A stretch of 64,000 nt of DNA from Talinum fruticosum. Its lineage: Eukaryota; Streptophyta; Magnoliopsida; Caryophyllales; Talinaceae. The notes under the pieces were generated by a model, which was not told the origin of the DNA, did not search any database, and saw only the letters and a list, made by a program, of their open reading frames with translations. Location: the NCBI GenBank assembly GCA_021018815.1, contig JAITYX010000090.1, positions 248,001-312,000 of the forward strand, written 5' to 3'. Below, one piece after another: positions 1 to 10,737 of this stretch (positions within the stretch are counted from its first letter, which is position 1; the number at the start of each line of letters is the position of its first letter). Both the position numbers and the translations under genes were made by a program.

Positions 1-1937
1 CCCAGAAATCTTGTACCTTTAGGTAAACCTAATTAATCTATTTAATTGACAAGGTATCATCCTTGGAGGCCATAACCCAAATAAATTTGCCAACTATAGT
101 AGCATTCTAATTTCTATAGCATCTTACAACCATGCCCCCTCTTTTTTGAGAGACAAACTCCATCCCAAGATACAAGAACTATCTCTTTCTTCTCCCCATC
201 TCTCTAGAGAAAAGCCCTACATAATTGTTCAACCTATGTAACCACAGCACTTGGCAGCAAAAGCTTGACCCCTAATATAGTAATGTTGATAATAATATGG
301 AGTTAATGATTTGACACTTGGTAGCATAAGACAAATGTCTTGTGGCTATATTGTGTAATCTGGCTTGTACTTTCTCCGTAATGCTTTGGCAATCTCCCTA
401 CCTCAAGCCCCTTCTCCAAATTTCCCAAATACCCACCATTTAAGGTGATAAAGAAGTTTGCAGTAGTCACACATTGCTTGATCTAAGCCATAAATGTGGG
501 AGGAAATCTGAAAGCTATTAGAAGTTGACTCAAATAGTGCAAAGACACAAAATCATAAGTTTTCTGTAGATATATCTTCATTAAACATCTTGGTGAAGCA
601 TTCTTCCTTGTTTACAGTTGGATATGGTCTTGGCTGATTAGCACATTCTCAATCATATTCCTACCATCCACAAAAGCACCTTGATATTACCCAATGTAGG
701 TAAGACCAATGCAAGTCCGACACATATCATTTTTTGCAATTCACTTGTATAGCACATTACAGCAAGCTATAGGACTAAATTAAGAAGCCTTAATAGGATT
801 ACCAACCTTTGGGATAAGAGTTATAATTGTATTGTTCAGCTGCTGCAACATCCGTCTGATATAAAAAAATCTAAGATGGTTGCAGTGATGTATCTGCCTG
901 TAATGTGCCAAACACATTTGAAAAAACCAATCTCAAACCCATTAGGGCTAGGGCTTTTTTCTAATCAATAGAGAACGTGGAATTCTTAACCTCTTGTGTT
1001 GTGAAAGGCTGGATCAAGTGTAATTGTTGCTCAATGGACAGTGCATGACCCATATCAACTATTTGAGGTTAAACTTCATAGCTAGCATTAGAAACAAACC
1101 TTAACATACCCTTATAGTACTAAAGTAAAACTTCTCGTATCTCCTGCTGCTCTTGTTTAAGGATCCCTATCTCATCTTCTATAGCCACAATAGTGTCTCC
1201 ACAAGTTGTCTTGGGGAATGCATAAAAAGCTTGGAGTTCTGGTCATCATCCTTCACACAACGTTCCTCAAACTTTTGCTTCCAGAAGGCCATTTCTGAGT
1301 TGTGTTTAGTAGTAAAGTCCTTCAATGCCTTCCTTTCCTTTAGATGGATCTCTATGTTAAAAAGATCAACCTGAAGCTCAATCTGTGTCTTATGTAGAAC
1401 ATCTGTACTGTGCTAACCCCAATCCCCAATACTATTGAACTCCTCATAATTTAGCCTTTTAAATTAGCTTTGTAGTCTTTCCATATTTTTACAGACATGA
1501 GCCATTCTGCTTCCTGTATGATATCGTTGATAATGTTAGGTCACTATCTTGTCAAATTTCTTAGAATCACCCCACATGTTGATGTAATAAAACCTTCCTA
1601 TGTTATTGATATTCTAACCATTCAATATCACATAGATTGCTAAATAATCTAACACATCGTGTGTTAAAAAATGCACTGGAAATGACCCATATTTAGCCAT
1701 CCAAGTTGTATTTCCACTTGCTCTATCAATTTTAGAATATATTCTGGTTCCATCAACATGGTTATTGCACCATGTAAACTGTTGACAAATCCATTTGAGC
1801 TCCTTCAGCTCCCAAACCTCCAAATATCAAAATCTCTTCAGTCATTAGGATTAATTGAGAGACATCCAATCCTATACTCAGTGTTCAAGACATGTTAAAG
1901 TCCCCCACTTACCAACCAAGGCTCTAGAATAGCCATG
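1..1937 (-). pseudogene. LINE endonuclease C-terminus and reverse transcriptase remnant
   Basis: Read on the minus strand, 1937-1614 carries the end of an exonuclease-endonuclease-phosphatase domain (PWLVSGDFN, then FTWCNNHVDGTRIYSKIDRA). About 960-600 carries reverse-transcriptase blocks: LNNTIITLIPKVGNPIKAS, SPIACCNVLYK, and NQGAFVDGRNMIENV, the last ending near 600. Reading frames change several times and stops are frequent, so no product is expected. In plant LINEs this enzyme nicks the target and copies the element RNA at the nick. Confidence 0.8.
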
Positions 1938-1942
1938 GTACC

Positions 1943-4900
1943 CGTAGGAGCCACGACCTGTCCAGTAGGAAGCAGATTGAGTTTTTCCACGAATGTCAGA
2001 TTCATGCGAGGTGTGCTTATCAAACAAACGATAAGGCTTTTAAAAGAGAGATTTAAGAAAGGCTGATTGGTGATGTTAAAAATCATTTGATTTTCGAAAT
2101 TAATTTTAGAGGTCTTGAGATGCCTTTTTTAGTTAGAAAGGTCAAAATAAAAATATAGATGCTGCAAAGCTCAAAGGGCTAAATAGCTACGGCCATCTAG
2201 AACAGGAGCTAAGCCCAGATGGTATCTTGGGGCTGGGGCTGCCCTGCTAGAGGTTCTGTCTGATGTCGTCCAATTGGCCACTATTGCCAAGGAAATTTTG
2301 GTTAGATAGCTCACGCTGTCAGCGATATTTCCACTTTTTACCAAGTCTTATAAAAAAGCCAAGATGAATTTTAGGAAAAAAAACCGATTAAAAAGAGGAG
2401 TCACTAGGCAGTTTTGAAAAATAAAAACTTAACAAAAATAAAAAGAAGCACTTTTTAAATTCAGTACAAAGACTCAAAATCAAAATAGGTTTCACAAAAG
2501 ACTCAATTGGTCTTAAACCATTGATATGGTGTTCCGGGCGAAGTACAAAAAGGGGACGCTTTTAATTCCGTCCGTAAAAATACGGCCTCTAGTAATTGAG
2601 TAGGTGAGTTTAAATCGCGTCAAGAAAGACAATCAATCAATATGTAATACGTGGAATTTAAAGGCAAAGAAAACATGCTTAAAAATGGTGCATAAAGCAA
2701 TTAAATGGAAGTAATCAAAAAAGCGATAAAAGAAAGAAAAGTGATAAAGAAAATTACATCGGGTAGGGTGGAAATTAAAGCAATTATATTTTTATTGAAC
2801 AATACAAAATGCTATAAAAGGACAAAAATTACATAAAATACAAAAACAAACTCCGAGTGGATGGAATAGCGCCCTCAAGTCGACCCACCTGCTAGTCTTG
2901 AATCGTGGTGTTGGGAGCGCAACCAACATATTTTATATGCCCTCTAACACTTGCTTTTGGCTCATAAATAACATAATTTTAGGATTTTTATTCGTTTTAT
3001 TACTTTTGTAGGATATAAACCAACCCCGATAACTTGCGGAGAATAGAGCAAAAACGATTTGACAATTTCGATCACAAATCAAGTTTCACGAGATCCGTAC
3101 TCAACTTGTTTAGACATATTGGACATTTGAAGACCTATGTGAACCTTCCGCAAGAGTTTCAGAAGTTTGAAGTAAAGTTTCTAAATCACCACACTCAAGG
3201 TTCAAGCATTTGTGGCATTTCGAGACCTAAGACGAACCTCTCGAGAACTCTTCGAGCAATCATGAGCTGCTAAAATCACCTTGAACAAGTCCTTGTGCCA
3301 CCTAACAAAATTCAAAGGAAGAAAAGTCCATTTGAGGCCCCACGGCCTAACTCACAGAGCCATGGCACAACCATGGCAGCTCCCACGGTCGTGATGGCCA
3401 TTTTTCTAGGTTTTCTCCTTTTTTCGTCCAGATTGTGACACGATCACTTGACATGACCGTGTCACAACCCGTGTCGCTTGATTTTTGGTAGTTTTTCTTC
3501 ATATTTAAGTCAGTTTTTGGCAAAATTTTGGGGAAGGTCCATTGAGGTAGCCCTTACTTATGGTTTAGGAGTTAGATTATTGTTCTTGTTATCTAAAATA
3601 AAACTCAATCAGGGAGATTAATTAGGTTATATTAGAAGATTGGGTTGAGGATTGTGAACCATGGAGGTTTAAAGCATAAATGGCTAAGCTTTCTTCTTCC
3701 ATCTCTCTCTATGTCTTGTTTCGTTCTTGTTAATTTTGTTAGATTAATGTTAGTTTAGTTAATATTTTGTTTAAATATGTTATTTTTATTGTTGATTTAT
3801 GTTTATTTGTTTTAATTATGCAAGTTAGTTTTGTTTTCTCTCTCCTCTCCATACCTGTTTGTTATGTTGATAGTTTAGACTATAGATTGGATTTTCTCAT
3901 GTTTCGTGAGTAGTTTGGTTGGATTTAGTTGTGATTAGCCCTTTGGTGACTAATTAGTCATGTATTAGGCTTAGCCAAATCCAATTTATGCTTGCAAATT
4001 TATGTTTTCACTCATACCTTCCAAGTGTTTGATGAAATGCTCGAAAGAGATTTTATCTATATTTTTGAGGGATTAACTTGCACCGAAAGGTGAGGTTGAT
4101 TTGCTAGTGTAGGAGAGTTGAATAGCCAGGATTTGGCATGAAAATAACCCGAATCCGAGCTAAGTCCAAAGGTTGCTACCCCTTGTGGTCTATTTGGGTT
4201 TGCACCATGGAAATAGGTGGTTAGACTACTTAGACTAACTCATGACTCATGAAAGTGGGTTTGGGTAAGCTTTCTTGATGCAACCGACCATCTAGATTTG
4301 CTAGCTTAAGTCAGGTAGGTTAGGACTTTGTATTGGCTTATTAGCTCGTTAATTAGCAAAACCACGACCGAGCCACCTTTTTAGCTTTCTTTAGTTTAGT
4401 TTTTATTATTCAACTTTCCCACATATTTAATTTAGCCTAGCTTGAGCTACTCGAATTAGGCTCCGATACTTGAAACCCTACTCTCGTGGTTTGACACCCC
4501 GAGTACTCGCACGAGGTCACTTTTTTTATGAGTCGTAGAAACTACGATGAACATGCAGTCATATTTCGGCAGAGTGACGGTATAGCGATGGCAAGTAAAA
4601 GAGGAAAAAGAAGGCCTTTTTGTGAAAGGTTTAGAAAGGAGGTCTTGAGAAAGAATGAGCAGAGAGTGTGTAGAGAATAGAGAGGGAAAGAGTTTCAGCA
4701 GCTTGTTGGGATTTTCCAACTGCCAAATGGTGTGTGGAATAAGAGTGGGGAACTCTCCTATTTATAGAAAATTTTAGTGTTTAGGAAACCCTAAGCCTAG
4801 TCCCCAAAGTCATTAGCGAAAAGATAAGCTGAAAGGAAATTTCCAGAAATGGATAGAGGAGAATCCGAAAAGCTAAACTTACCCAAACGATGCCGTTTAG

Positions 4901-5332
4901 GAGGGTCCATAGACCAACAATGGTCCCTCAACGGCCTAATTTGAGGTTTGGGAAAGTGAGTCGCACTTGGACGCTAAAAAGGAGTAAAGAGTTACATTTA
5001 GCAAACTTGGGAATCAAGGTCGGTTCGTATCTAGGCATGGAAGCTCGAACCTAATTTGGAGCAGTTGGAAGGAAAAAAGGGTCTGCGCCAACCCAAGGAA
5101 CCTTCCATTTTTGGAAAAATTCCTATTTTTGGAAATTTTTTTATTTTTGGAAAGTTTTTATTTTTGGACAAGTTTATTTTTGGCGGCGGTTGGCTTTTGT
5201 GGGCTAAACTAGCTTCCTCCACGTTCCTTTAGTCCAATCTTGACTCGAGCTTGCGAACGAGACTGAATTTTTATCACCGGGCTAACATAAATAAATAAAA
5301 GAGATAAGAACGACACATTTTAGATGTCTACA
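1943..5332 (-). mobile_element. LTR element (solo-LTR-like, Tat/Ogre-like layout) inserted in the LINE
   Basis: Read on the minus strand it starts TGTAGACATC at 5332 and ends CTCCTACG at 1943, an expected CA having decayed to CG. It is bounded by the 5-bp duplication GTACC at 1938-1942 and 5333-5337. Removing it joins the LINE coding sequence: WNDLGT on one side, GTMAILEPWLV on the other. A TATA-like CTATAAATAGG lies near 4765 in minus orientation. No gag or pol is visible, so it is probably a solo LTR of about 1.8 kb enlarged by the nested element at 2909-4484. The minus-strand ORFs at 4456-4719 and 5031-5222 are low-complexity and not considered genes. Confidence 0.7.
2909..4484 (+). mobile_element. 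Nested LTR related to the 15.6-21.0 kb non-autonomous element
   Basis: The sequence begins TGTTGGGAGCG and is flanked by the 5-bp repeat CGTGG (2904-2908 and 4485-4489), splitting the minus-strand LTR element around it. Its right part aligns by eye with the LTRs at 15559-17022 and 19611-21011: shared blocks include GATGAAATGCTCGAAAG, TTTGCTAGTGTAGG, TTTGGCATGAAAATA and the alternating regulatory-like text near 4250. It ends earlier than those LTRs, so the right edge may be truncated or the 5-bp match fortuitous. A GC-rich palindromic block (CATGGCACAACCATGGCAG and neighbours) sits near 3345-3480. No coding capacity is seen. Confidence 0.6.
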
Positions 5333-5337
5333 GTACC

Positions 5338-5592
5338 TAAATCATTCCACACACTGCTCCTTTAATCCTCCTCATTAAAGTCATACATAAAGGTAACATT
5401 TGTTTTATGCCTTCCTTTTATTTAAGCTTTACAATGTATTTACTATGCCCTACTTTCAAAATAATCAAATTTACCAAAGCCTTGTTCCATAAAATGCAAA
5501 CTCTACCCCTTGGGTCTTCACTATTGTTGTTTATGGAACCTAATCTTTACCAAGATTGTTATGCACACTCAAAGTGTTGACATCTCTCACCT
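5338..5592 (-). pseudogene. LINE endonuclease middle fragment
   Basis: On the minus strand this short stretch reads as the central endonuclease of a plant LINE: RGRVCILWNKALVNLI, then VGHSKYIVKLK, then a frame change to TNVTFMYDFNEED.RSSVWNDL. It links the endonuclease start at 6753-6865 to the end at 1895-1937 once the hAT element and the LTR element are removed. It has at least two frame disruptions. Confidence 0.7.
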
Positions 5593-6752
5593 TAGGGGCG
5601 GATCTAGTGTTGTAAGAGTGGTGTCAAGCGACACTACTCGTTTTCGGGAAAAAAGGATTAGATTAAAAAAATTGATATATTAACACCATAAAAAATGAAA
5701 AAATGTTAGTTGGTGTAGTGGTTAGGTAACTTATGGTAAGGTGAAAAAGATTGGATGTAGGTTAAGTGTTTGAATCCCATTCCTACCCTTTTTACTTGCA
5801 TTGCAGATTATTTTAGCCCTCCCCTCCTCACCCAGCCTTCCCTTCGGCAGCAGTGAGTTGCTTGCTACACTAGGTAATTAATCTAATTTTCTCATTAAAA
5901 TTTAACATTGAGATTTATTCTCTGAATTGAATTTTTTCATTTCATAGCATATTTTTGTTTAATTAAATTCAGGTTTGTGAATTAAGTGTTGTTTTTTATT
6001 TTTATAGATTGTAATTATGGATTGATTTGTTTGATTTCATATTGTTGTTGGATAGAGGCTTAAGTTTAGGTTTGTGAATTAATTTGATATTGTTGTTTGA
6101 TTAAATTTAGGTTTGTGAATTAAATGTTGTTCATTTCATAGCGATTTGGAATACAATTTTGTAATAAAATGTAATTTTGAGTTTGTTACGAAGAATGCAA
6201 ATTTGATTTGAATTGCGAGTAATTTTAAGCTTGTAAAATAATCAAATGTAATACTTTTACAAAATGCGATTTGAAGCAATTTTGTAATGAAATGTAATTT
6301 TGAGTTTGTGAAGATGAATGCAATTTTGATTCAAATTGAGTAATCTTTGATTTTACCGAGTTTTCACTACAATAGTTGAACGAGTGTTCTCTTCGATGAA
6401 GTATATCAAGACCACTTTGCACAACAGAATATGAGAAGAGTTTTCAAATGATGTTGTTACTACTTATTTTGAGGATGATCTTTTCAAAATTGTAAATAAT
6501 GAAAAAATCATACTTTAGTTTCAGAATATGAAACCACGTCGAGGACAATTATAATGTATTAGTTGTTTAATTTTATTTTACAATTATAATGTATTAGTTT
6601 AATTTTATTTTATAATTATAATTTATTTTATTTTTAGTACTTTGAATCTAAAAAAATATTTAATTTTTAGTAATATTTTTAAAATTTTACTTTACAATTA
6701 TAAAAAAATTTCGACCCTAACACCATTTGATTTAAATCCTAGATATGTCACT
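5593..6752 (+). mobile_element. Deleted hAT element of the TTF-type/ZMYM1-like group
   Basis: The left end TAGGGGCGGATCTAG and the right end CTAGATATGTCACTG (reverse complement CAGTGACATATCTAG) form imperfect terminal inverted repeats of about 15 bp. Near the right end, 6363-6555 reads in shifting frames as the hAT dimerisation segment: VERVFSSMKYIKTTL, then DIF..I.NEKII..FQNMKTRRGQL. A tRNA-like stretch at 5703-5790 (GGTGTAGTGGTTAGG, then GTTTGAATCCC) is also seen in other elements of this type. The catalytic part of the transposase is missing. I could not confirm an 8-bp target duplication. Confidence 0.65.
6363..6555 (+). pseudogene. hAT transposase C-terminal dimerisation remnant
   Basis: Only the C-terminal dimerisation region of a TTF-type hAT transposase remains, spread over two frames with stops. 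Recognisable words are LNECSL/SSMKYIKTTL, MMLLLLIL/TYFEDDLFKIV and QNMKPRRGQL. In the intact family this region mediates transposase multimer assembly. Here there is no start codon or catalytic core. Confidence 0.55.
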
Positions 6753-8008
6753 GTGTCTAATGAGCCTCATATACAGGAACTTTTATTCTTGCATAGAGCA
6801 GCCACCGCTTTCTGCTTACTAGGGCCATTCAATGCTATTGCATTCCAAGTGATGACTTTACACATATCCAATTTGGGTATCCTCAACTACAATATATTCT
6901 CAGTATGTTTTCTCACATTTTCCCTAATGTGGTTTGGAGAGCCTCTAGGTGTAACCATTGCTTTATCTTGAACATTTTCAATCTCCATAACAGTCATTAC
7001 TTGTTCAATAGGTTGCACATAACGTTGCTCAGTATTTTGTAGATTTCGCTTTACTCTCCACACCCATGTTTCTCATTTCTTCTTGCATTCTTCCTCATTT
7101 GTTCATATGCTTTGCAAATTGTGCATTTTATAGGCTTCCACTATAAAAAAATATATATAAAAAAACTCTCTGCTCAAGCGGTAATATTCTTATTCTCAAA
7201 AAACAATTTTTACAATAGCTTTATGATATCTCAATATCAATCAATATCCTGGAAAAACTAGCTGTAGTTCTTGTCTCAGTAATCTTGTCAGTCATGATAA
7301 GCACACCATTAAGACAACCAATTTTGCTCAAAGATATAGGGCTCTAATATTTTAAGTTAAGTCCAGGGAGTTGCACCCACACTGGCACAGCCTGAACCTC
7401 ATCTCTAAAGCTTGTAAAATCTCGGCATCATGATTACCTGCGGCCTATTGTCAAAATGGTAAAACCTTACTACAATACTTAATCTCTACTCTCCACATTG
7501 TTAAACCTGACAAGGAAAATCCCATCCTCCAAAAGAACAATCTTCTCTAGTAAATTCCCTCAAATCCATTCTAGAAATCATTTCATGATTACAAAAGACC
7601 TGCACCAAGGGCAAAACATATGAGGGATGATTGCCAGTAAACAATCTCCTTTTTCATATCCGTTGCCACGATCTTACCAAAAGATTTTCCATCCACATAT
7701 TCAGGTTGTCCAAACTTCAATTTCGATCCAACATTCCGTAAAGTACTAATATCAAAATCATCCCACATCAATTTCGTACCTTCCACAGAGCTTACAGTGC
7801 TGCCAATCGCTAATGTAGGTTGAACAGAATTAGTCACAGTAGCATTATTAGGTTCAACCTTAGTGCTAAAGTCAGAAGGAATCAATGGAACAATACCAAC
7901 AGAACCTGCGTTATCTGAGAATCCTATAGATTGTGAGGGTGTGGCCCCTTTCAATCTCGAATTCAATAACTGGTGATCCCGAGCCTGAGGCTTAGCCTTC
8001 TTTGCCAT
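6753..8008 (-). pseudogene. LINE ORF1 (nucleic-acid-binding) plus endonuclease start
   Basis: The minus-strand ORF from ATG at 8008 to 7589 gives 139 residues (MAKKAKPQARDHQLLNSRLK...). After a frame change it continues as FDNRPQVI, VWVQLPGLNLKYWSPISLSK, the usual DUF4283-like ORF1 layout of plant LINEs. The second ORF begins near 6865 with VITWNAIALNGPSKQKAVAA. ORF1 proteins chaperone the LINE RNA. Several stops make this copy inactive. The GC-rich start near 8008 probably marks the LINE 5' end, since the flank of the secreted-protein duplication begins at 8230. Confidence 0.7.
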
Positions 8009-8361
8009 GGCGGTGATGGTGTGCGATAGCCTAGAAGCTTATCGTGCACCGAGAGAAAACATTCCTGAAGCTTACATCAAAGATCTAAGTAATATTTTCT
8101 TATCTTTAATTTTTAATTATTATCTCTTGTTAGTTATGAGATTGAATAATTTTAATGATATAATCCTACAATACATTATACATACCTAAAATGTTAATCT
8201 CGAGTCAACACGTGGTTATCAGCTAGTACTTATATTAATTATTATCATGGCAAATTTAATCCGAATAACTTAGTCAACTTGAAGGTACATAATACCAGGA
8301 TTTAGTAAACAATAAAATTTCAACCCATATACATACGAAGAAAAATCTTCCATGGAATATT

Positions 8362-8718
8362 TCAAGCAACATGAATTTCACCATCCTTCTCACATTTGGT
8401 CCAAAGTTCGTTGTGGTTTTCCAATATTTTTGTCTCCTCTTTGATGTGTTTCTTGCTAAGGATGGAGTTTGTGAGAAGATCATGACATTTTCTTCCCGTA
8501 TCGATCAATTTGGCACAACAATCTTTTGTTACAGAAGTCTTCTCGATGAATATGTAAATTAAATTTACGTCTCCACAATGTTCGCCAATCTTGAATCCAC
8601 ACTTTGCTAAAGCGTCTTCATTTGATGGAGGTGTAGCTTGAGAGCTAGCAATCGTGAACAAGTTAAGAAGCACGAATAGGATTGATAAGTTGACCACGAG
8701 AACGGTTCTGGTGTCCAT
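8362..8718 (-). CDS. Small secreted cysteine-rich protein, Prolamin-like (subtype 118 aa), copy 1
   Basis: A single-exon ORF of 118 residues. Residues 1-27 form a signal peptide: a short charged start (MDTR), a hydrophobic stretch (VLVVNLSILFVLLNLF), and a likely cleavage near ASSQA. The mature part has six cysteines in the order C-x7-C-x18-CC-x9-C-x30-C and ends CEKDGEIHVA. This spacing and the adjacent cysteine pair resemble the Prolamin-like (ECA1/DUF1278) family of secreted plant peptides, several of which act in egg cell or embryo sac; the function here is inferred only. The ATG at 8718 follows a TATA element by about 80 bp. It differs from copy 6 (33998) by only a few residues. An antisense ORF over it is a shadow. 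Confidence 0.8.
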   Translation of the reverse strand: MDTRTVLVVNLSILFVLLNLFTIASSQATPPSNEDALAKCGFKIGEHCGDVNLIYIFIEKTSVTKDCCAKLIDTGRKCHDLLTNSILSKKHIKEETKILENHNELWTKCEKDGEIHVA

Positions 8719-8792
8719 GTTGTATAAGAAAAAGGGTTTTGTTTTTTTAATTATTATGGTTTTGAGTGATTAGCAAACTAATTTTCGATATA

Positions 8793-8800
8793 ATTTATAG
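8793..8800 (-). promoter_or_regulatory. TATA box of copy 1
   Basis: TATAAATT (minus strand) lies about 75-80 bp before the ATG at 8718, in the context AACCTATAAATTATAT. The same position and context occur before the copies at 33998, 22964, 25763 and 30402. Confidence 0.6.
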
Positions 8801-10178
8801 GTTAGATGGGAATGCTAATTATGGGAGAATGAGATATTTTCTTGGAAGTTCAACTGTTTCTATCTATATTTGCTATAATTATTGGAAAAGTCACACCAAC
8901 TAATTAGGGAAAAGGACGAAGGACACACATTTTTGCGGTGTCTAATGTTTAGTGAAGAATTATTCAAAGATTGAATGGCTAATTTTGTAGCGAGAGAGAT
9001 ATTGAAAATGAGTATAATTTATCAATGGGAAATAGTGTTACTGTAGTTGTGAAGAATATATATATCGGGTATTATCCTACATTGATGAAATAGATGATCT
9101 TATACAAAAAGTAAAATAGTGGGTCGCTTGGTAGGGTCCGTTGATTGCCAATGCAGTCGACTCCTCTTTCTTTGTGGCAAAAAATTGTAGTAGAATGCTT
9201 TTTTCAAGGAAGCCCTGGTTTCTGGACTGAGCGGTTCAATTTTTTTGATAAAAGGAAAAGGGTCAAGGACAAACATAATGAGAGAATAAAGAGGCCATAA
9301 AAAATTAATGAATTAGCGGGATCATATGATGAGTTGATGGAATTCAGCTGAAGCAGAAATGCATCTGCAAAATACCGTGTAAAAGGGGGAAAATAGATGG
9401 AGAGTTAAACTGATAAGCTTCATGTGGGATTGGTCTAACTCAATATCATGGTCAAATAAATTTATATTTATTTAAAAAAATACAGAAGGAAAAACAACAC
9501 AAAAAAAGAAAAAATATATTGATTCATGAGTGTGGGGGTGACTCAAACACTATCTGAAAAGTGAGAGGCGTAATGTTATAGAAATGCAACAAGATATCAT
9601 TAACTACTATCAATAGAAAAAACCACATGAAGTCAACCTTTAATAGTACACAAAGGACTAATTCTTCTTGGTGTAGCCTCTCATACTTCCTGTGGGTCAC
9701 TTACCCATCTTGTGCAGACAATATTACGGACACGTGGTCATCTTGTTGCAAGGATGATGTCGTCAATAACCTCCTGGCTAAGCTTGATGCTTGTTCATCC
9801 CACAACTTTGTAAGTGGAATCATAAAAAGTTTGGTGTGGTGGGCACTGAACTTAGAGCCTTGAACAACAATTAAAAGGCCAACGAGACCCTCTTTTACGA
9901 AAGGAGTTTCTGAGTCAGATCCAAGAGTAGCGCAAAAGGGAGGAAATTTATTCTTTGGTGGCAGCAAGCGAGAACTGACTAACTGCAACATGGTGACTCA
10001 AACATCAAACGGTTTCATACCAGAGTGAACATGCGACGAGCCTGTAATCACATTGATTACCTCTCCGCCGACAATGGTGTAAAACACTCGGATGTGCAAG
10101 GTATGAAAGATATTGTTGTTAATTACTTCTCTATGCTATTTACTTCCTCGTGCCAGTGTATATTGATAGTGTCGTTGA

Positions 10179-10620
10179 TTGCGTCCACCTTTGTGTTATA
10201 CTATAGATATGAATGGGGCTCTTTGGAAGCCTTATTCAAAAATTAAGATTGAAACTACCCTCAAGCAAATTCATCCTTACCCCTGGACTAGATGGCTTAA
10301 ATCCCATTTTCTTTCAGAAATTCGGGATACCATTGAGGACAATGTTTCTATGGCTTATTTGGCAATTCTTGAAAGGCATGCCATCCCACCAAAGGTCAAT
10401 CACACTTTAGTGATCCTTATCCCTAAAAAGTCTCGCCTTAACAAAATCAATGATTTCCGGCCCATTAGTCTTTGCAATCGCATCTACAAGCTTGTCACTA
10501 AGGTCAAGTGCAACTGACTGAAAACTTTCTTGTCGAACATTGTTTTTGATACCCAAGGAGCTTTCATTAGAGGTGGACTCATCACCGATAGCATACTCAT
10601 TGCTTTAGAGTTTCAAACTG
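10179..10620 (+). pseudogene. LINE reverse transcriptase fragment
   Basis: Reads ERHAIPPKVNHTLVILIPKK, then NDFRPISLCNRIYKLVTK, then LKTFLSNIVFDTQGAFIRGG and LITDSILIALEFQT, the standard palm-and-fingers blocks 1-2 of plant LINE reverse transcriptase. The YxDD catalytic block is absent because the centre is deleted before the FN.TLL..LRVEYYPKGN segment. A stop interrupts after TKVKCN. Confidence 0.8.
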
Positions 10621-10737
10621 TGTGTTAAAAAGAAGATAGTGATTTGGATTTTTAGGATATGGAAACTTTCAATGATACCCTGCTCACTCTCCTACGAGTC
10701 GAGTATTATCCTAAAGGCAACATCTTGCAAGCCACTC

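Larger units (their letters stand above)
1..8010 (-). mobile_element. Degenerate LINE (L1-type) retrotransposon, interrupted
   Basis: One non-LTR retrotransposon reads right to left: ORF1 at about 7170-8008, endonuclease start at 6753-6865, endonuclease middle at 5338-5592, endonuclease end plus reverse transcriptase at 1-1942. Pieces in order resemble plant LINE proteins: VITWNA..LNGPSKQKAVAALC (endonuclease start), PWLVSGDFNMS (endonuclease), FTWCNN..RIYSKIDRASGN, and NQGAFVDGRNMIENVLISQD (reverse transcriptase). The gaps are filled by an LTR insertion (1943-5332) and a hAT derivative (5593-6752). Many stops and frameshifts show it is dead. The 3' end lies outside the window. Family assignment rests on motif recognition, not a search. 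Confidence 0.85.
8230..9552 (-). repeat. Left arm of a ~1.3-kb inverted duplication
   Basis: This block is the reverse complement of 33267-34490, apart from small indels. It includes the whole 118-residue gene, its promoter and about 800 bp upstream. Matching landmarks are GTCGACTCCTC near 9158 against GAGGAGTCGAC near 33550, and ACTCAAACACTA (9541-9552) against TAGTGTTTGAGT (33267). Homology stops at LINE sequence at the right edge, and at AATATAA on the left. Confidence 0.9.

Noticed and set aside
3034..3273. 79-residue plus-strand ORF
   Set aside because: Lies in LTR noncoding sequence, no domain, and not open in the related LTRs.
5703..5790. Possible SINE or tRNA gene
   Set aside because: A-box and B-box-like words are present but no cloverleaf forms, no A-tail or target duplication is seen, and the patch lies inside a hAT element type that commonly carries it.
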